58,928 nucleotides of DNA. Origin: Boothiomyces macroporosus. Taxonomy: Eukaryota; Chytridiomycota; Chytridiomycetes; Rhizophydiales; Terramycetaceae. This document shows, in pieces, positions 55,698-58,928 of the stretch (positions are counted from its first letter, which is position 1; each line of letters starts with the position of its first letter). The notes below the pieces were generated by a model. The model was not told the origin of the DNA. It saw nothing but the letters and a program-made list of their open reading frames with translations, and made no database searches. The translations under genes and the position numbers were made by a program. The stretch is taken from positions 1 through 58,928 of the forward strand of contig JADGKB010000090.1 of assembly GCA_027604185.1 (NCBI GenBank). The letters run 5' to 3'.

Positions 55698-57477
55698 ATG
55701 TTTGATTTTCTCGTTATTGTCATTGTCGCGCTTACCACCATGGTAGGAATCAGCATTCCACAATGCTTGATCTCCTTCTTGGTTGTGAACTATAGAGAAA
55801 AAATGAAGGCAAAGGTAGCTGTGATTAACGTAGATGGTCTTTGTAAAGCAAAGATCTGGGAAACTACTCCAAGAGATCCCACCCACCGAAGCAATCCGCG
55901 ATATGGGCTTTATAGAGAGGATTGTTTTCGAAGCGGTTATCCACCTTTATCTATTCCTTGTGGTAGTTCTAGGGTTCGACATTGACGACAAGGGCTTGTC
56001 CTTGTGGAACTCTTCCTTCCGTACACTTAAGGTGGACAAGGTAAGCAGATCTAACTGAAGCTCTACTTTATGTATTGCGCAACAGACTGGTATCTCAACA
56101 CAGTCTCTGGTGATTACAAAGTAGCACTCGCTAACCTAGCAATCCATCAATAGCACAGACGATGCACTAAAGAATCAAGTGGTAAGCTGCCGTAACTGTA
56201 GACTCACTACAAGCTACGCGAGAAAGAGAATGGAAAGAAGATGCAAGATGTTTGCGACCAGCTTTCCTCGGTTGAAAATGAAAAGCGTGCACTCGAAAAA
56301 GAGCTAGTACATATCTCTAACTATAGAACGACTGTAAAAATAAAGAATCAAAGACGCTTGAAGAAGTACATCATCTGCGTGAGGAGATAGTAGTTTCTCG
56401 AAACAGCTGTGATTCCTTAAGGAGCGAACTCGTAAGCTTGCTTAACAGTAGATCCACTGCAAGACACAAGGGGCCGAGAATCTGAATGAGATTAAAGAAC
56501 TTTGGGACCAACTCATTGCTGTCAAAAATGCAAAAAGCGTGCAGGAAATGGCGCTGGTGAGAGACCTCTAACTATAGATCAGTGCTAGAAAGAAAGGAGA
56601 GAAATACGTATCCCAAATTAACAAATTACGAAGAGAGATGGCGGTTATGGTTGAAAGCTTGGAATCGGTAGAAAGCGAACTGGTAAGCTTGCTTAACTGT
56701 AGCAGAGCTTTAAAAGAAATGAACAGGTCCATCTTGAAGAAATACGGGGACTGCGGGATCAACTTAACTCTGTCCAAAGTGCCAAGAGCGAGCTGGAAAT
56801 GGAGCTGGTTAGCCATCCCTTACTGTAGATCGGCAGTAGAAAGCTGGAAGTGGAACACATCAGGCAAACAAAACACTTGCGTGAAGAAATGTCCGCAGTC
56901 CTCTTAAACTCTAAATCGTTAAATGCTGAACTGGTAAGATTCCTTAACTGTAGGAGAGTTTCAAAAGAAAAGAAGAGGAACTAGAAGACCGAGTTCGGGA
57001 AATACAGGAGGAAAATGATGCACTTGAAAAGAAATTGGTATGTTTTCATTAACTTTTGAAACTTTGCCAAATTGTTGAGGACACTTTTGCGAATGAAAAC
57101 AGAATTCACATTGAAAAGCATCTCGCACTGAGCAAGAAGTACACACAATTAAAGGACCAACTGGTAATCTACTCTGATAGTAGAAAGAGCTACTTGATTT
57201 CAAGCAGGAGGCAACAATTGAGATAAATGATCTAAAAAAGTTCATTATGGTAATTGAGGTTAAGATTAGATCAACTACAGTAGCGATTGGATGTACAGTA
57301 GCCACAAAGAAAGGATATTGAGTCAAGTAATCATAGCTAACATAGAATCCATCGCTAGTCGAAGCTTTTCGAATTCCAAGGCAGCCAAAAGTGGAAGGAG
57401 TTGACACTCCCGTCGAATATACTAAACCATATGCTCCCATTCGCATCCTGTCATTGTTAGCGAAACGTGATAAATAA
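55698..57477 (+). CDS. membrane-anchored coiled-coil protein built of repeated 105-nt exons
   Basis: 499 residues in fifteen exons, all with phase-0 introns of 19-21 nt. The N-terminus has two hydrophobic segments (FDFLVIVIVALTTMVGIS and VIHLYLFLVVVLGF). From 56202 six consecutive exons are exactly 105 nt (35 codons, five heptads), followed by exons of 84 and 105 nt, each ending in a Leu codon (ELWDQL, ESEL, EMEL, NAEL). Intron ends are also alike (gtaagcttgct, taactgtag). The C-terminus is basic (ILSLLAKRDK). Function unknown; likely a membrane-tethered rod. The intron at 57038-57058 appears to end in TG. Confidence 0.8.
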
Positions 57478-57909
57478 AGTATATGTACAGTCAGCAATTG
57501 CATTTCTCCAAAATGAGTCAAACCTAATGACCCGTATAAATTTCAAAGTTGTTTTTCCCCGTCTGATTCTTAGATTTATCGCAAAGCCGACATTCCTATT
57601 ACGTTTACTCTATGGTTGTGGAGAAACTATTTAAACAAAGGCGGATATAATGTTTTTGTCAAACCCGAAACTTCTTTTCCTTTGAAGTACTAATACGGAA
57701 TCGGTTAGGTTCCTCCTTTCAAAGGATTCTATTCCAATTATTTAGAATACATGGCTTTGAATGGTAGAATGAACGAGATTGGATCTTTTCTGAAGAGTGG
57801 CAACTCTTTCATTGTTGTTTCCTTGTTTGCTATTTCACCACATCAGCGATATTGGCCGAATATCATTCGGCATTTATGCCACCTTTAGGCAGTGCAGAAA
57901 CACGTATAA
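57478..57909. other. intergenic, nothing identified
   Basis: Spacer before the secreted protein gene; no supported frame or RNA. Confidence 0.4.
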
Positions 57910-58365
57910 ATGGCAGGATGGAATCGCAAATCATCAATGCTCGCTATCGCCACTCTTATTTCTGTTATCTCTGCTCAAAACATTGTCGTCGGATTGTGCC
58001 AACACCAGTCGTTTACTTGTGAAGCCGAAATGACCCACGATGGCGATGCAGTTTATAGCTCTGGATGCTACTGGACTAAGGGTATTCAAGGAACTGACTT
58101 GATTGGGTCCGTTCAAGTGGCAAACTCTGGGTGTGGAAATGCATGTACTGATAACGGATCTTGCTCAAGGTTTTATTGGGACCCAAGAAACGGGGTGTGT
58201 TACTTGTTCAATGGCCTAGTTGGAGATGATACCATTACTTTCCAATCCTGGGGTAGTGATGGGGTAGTAAACTTGTGTGGTTTCTTGATTTCGCGTCAAC
58301 AGTGCTCCATCAGCGAAGGCCCAACTGGTATTGCAAACATTAATGAATCCATTTATTGCCAATAA
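57910..58365 (+). CDS. secreted Cys-rich protein with PAN/Apple-like region
   Basis: Intronless, 151 residues. Starts MAGWNRKSSMLAIATLISVI, a signal peptide with likely cleavage after SAQ. The mature part has about ten cysteines; GCGNACTDNGSCSRFYWDP and GVCYLF follow the PAN/Apple pattern of a central helix with paired Cys, and SGCYW precedes it. It ends ESIYCQ. Secreted PAN-like proteins often bind carbohydrate or protein. A host-interaction or cell-wall role is possible but unsupported. Confidence 0.65.
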   Translation: MAGWNRKSSMLAIATLISVISAQNIVVGLCQHQSFTCEAEMTHDGDAVYSSGCYWTKGIQGTDLIGSVQVANSGCGNACTDNGSCSRFYWDPRNGVCYLFNGLVGDDTITFQSWGSDGVVNLCGFLISRQQCSISEGPTGIANINESIYCQ

Positions 58366-58842
58366 AAACATAGCTATTAGTCTTCCCAAATAATGAACTA
58401 TCCACATACATAGTGATGAATTCTGTAATTAAATGGGTGCATGGAATCCTCCTTCTACATTAGATTAATCAATGGACAAAAAACTCCAATTATATGCCTT
58501 TATTCAATTGTAGAAATTAAAGATATTCCATGATTGTTATTCACAAAATCAAGCCTCCTTTCTAGCAATAACTCAATATCAAGATTTAAATATCCTTATT
58601 AAAGTTCGTACTTGTCAGCATGTTTAACACATATCATATTTGATCCGTGTTTATTACCCAATGAAATACTACGTGTCATAGAAATGAGAGATCTAGCCCA
58701 GAACACCCCATCTACATCTTGTATACGGCAATTATCTAGAGTAAACAGATTATTTGGTGAGATCAATGCCTGATGCACTCAATGAGTGTATCTTATGAAA
58801 CTCGATTAATATCCCAACTCAATTTTGGTTTAAAGATACTAG
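58366..58842. other. intergenic, nothing identified
   Basis: AT-rich sequence between the secreted protein gene and the terminal repeat; no coding frame or RNA supported. Confidence 0.4.
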
Positions 58843-58928
58843 GTACGAATGCCAGCTAGTAACTACCGATACTAATGCCAGCTAGTAACTACCAATACGA
58901 ATGCCAGCTAGTAACTACCAATACGAAT
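58843..58928. repeat. 26-bp tandem repeat reaching the window end
   Basis: Units start gccagctagtaactaccaat and continue acgaat, at 58851, 58877 and 58903, preceded by a partial unit. The first full unit has two substitutions. The array runs off the right edge, so its full length is unknown. Confidence 0.9.

Overview
The window is nuclear DNA of a small-genome eukaryote, most likely an early-diverging fungus or a close fungal relative. The evidence is a fused LeuC-LeuD isopropylmalate isomerase, a Hal4/Sat4-type kinase, CENP-C with a Mif2-type cupin, Gyp8-like and Gid4/Vid24-like proteins, and a quadruple-CX9C complex I subunit that implies respiring mitochondria. I cannot name a genus. Genes are packed on both strands, often 25-150 bp apart, and most are broken up by spliceosomal introns of extraordinary brevity. 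I resolved about 118 introns by protein continuity. All are 19-24 nt (one may be 18), mostly exactly 20, of the form GTA...TAAY...AG. After their removal every gene model I list as an intact or truncated CDS has a length divisible by three. The code looks standard: conserved proteins end on TAA, TAG or TGA.

Layout. 1-2600: mobile-element debris (copia-type Gag, PIF/Harbinger transposase fragment, its trihelix-like partner). 3100-9250: Atg14-like autophagy factor, Hal4/Sat4-like kinase, SmB, mitochondrial uS8, proteasome ATPase Rpt4, FMN-binding PNPOx-like protein. 9450-18050: LEU1, Gyp8/TBC1D20-like RabGAP, a coiled-coil Cys protein, COG5, TMEM135-like membrane protein. 18150-25220: two-domain glycosyltransferase, CENP-C, acylphosphatase, PRL phosphatase. 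25880-33580: thioredoxin-like protein, GID4, ABHD13/Bem46 hydrolase, and a beta'-COP gene broken by a 2071-bp direct tandem duplication. 33750-40810: six-TM phosphodiesterase, DUF676-like hydrolase, NDUFA8, small basic protein, AN1 zinc finger, coiled-coil protein, LSM1. 40900-47700: a cluster of four seven-TM genes (one intact, three damaged or incomplete) around an SDR and a leucine-rich-repeat protein. 48060-58930: MgtE/SLC41-like transporter, C2-like protein, USP7, a coiled-coil gene made of repeated 105-nt exons, a secreted Cys-rich protein, and a 26-bp tandem repeat running off the end.

Most genes are unrelated housekeeping genes; I see no operon-like logic. The striking theme is intron biology. 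Besides uniform ~20-nt introns there are introns stacked back to back with no exon between them (four in USP7, two in GID4, two separated by one base in the PNPOx-like gene), 3' splice sites ending in TG, introns directly after the ATG, and an exon-plus-intron module repeated to build a coiled coil. This suggests a spliceosome confined to ~20-nt introns, with lengthening occurring by duplication of whole intron units. That is inference and needs RNA data.
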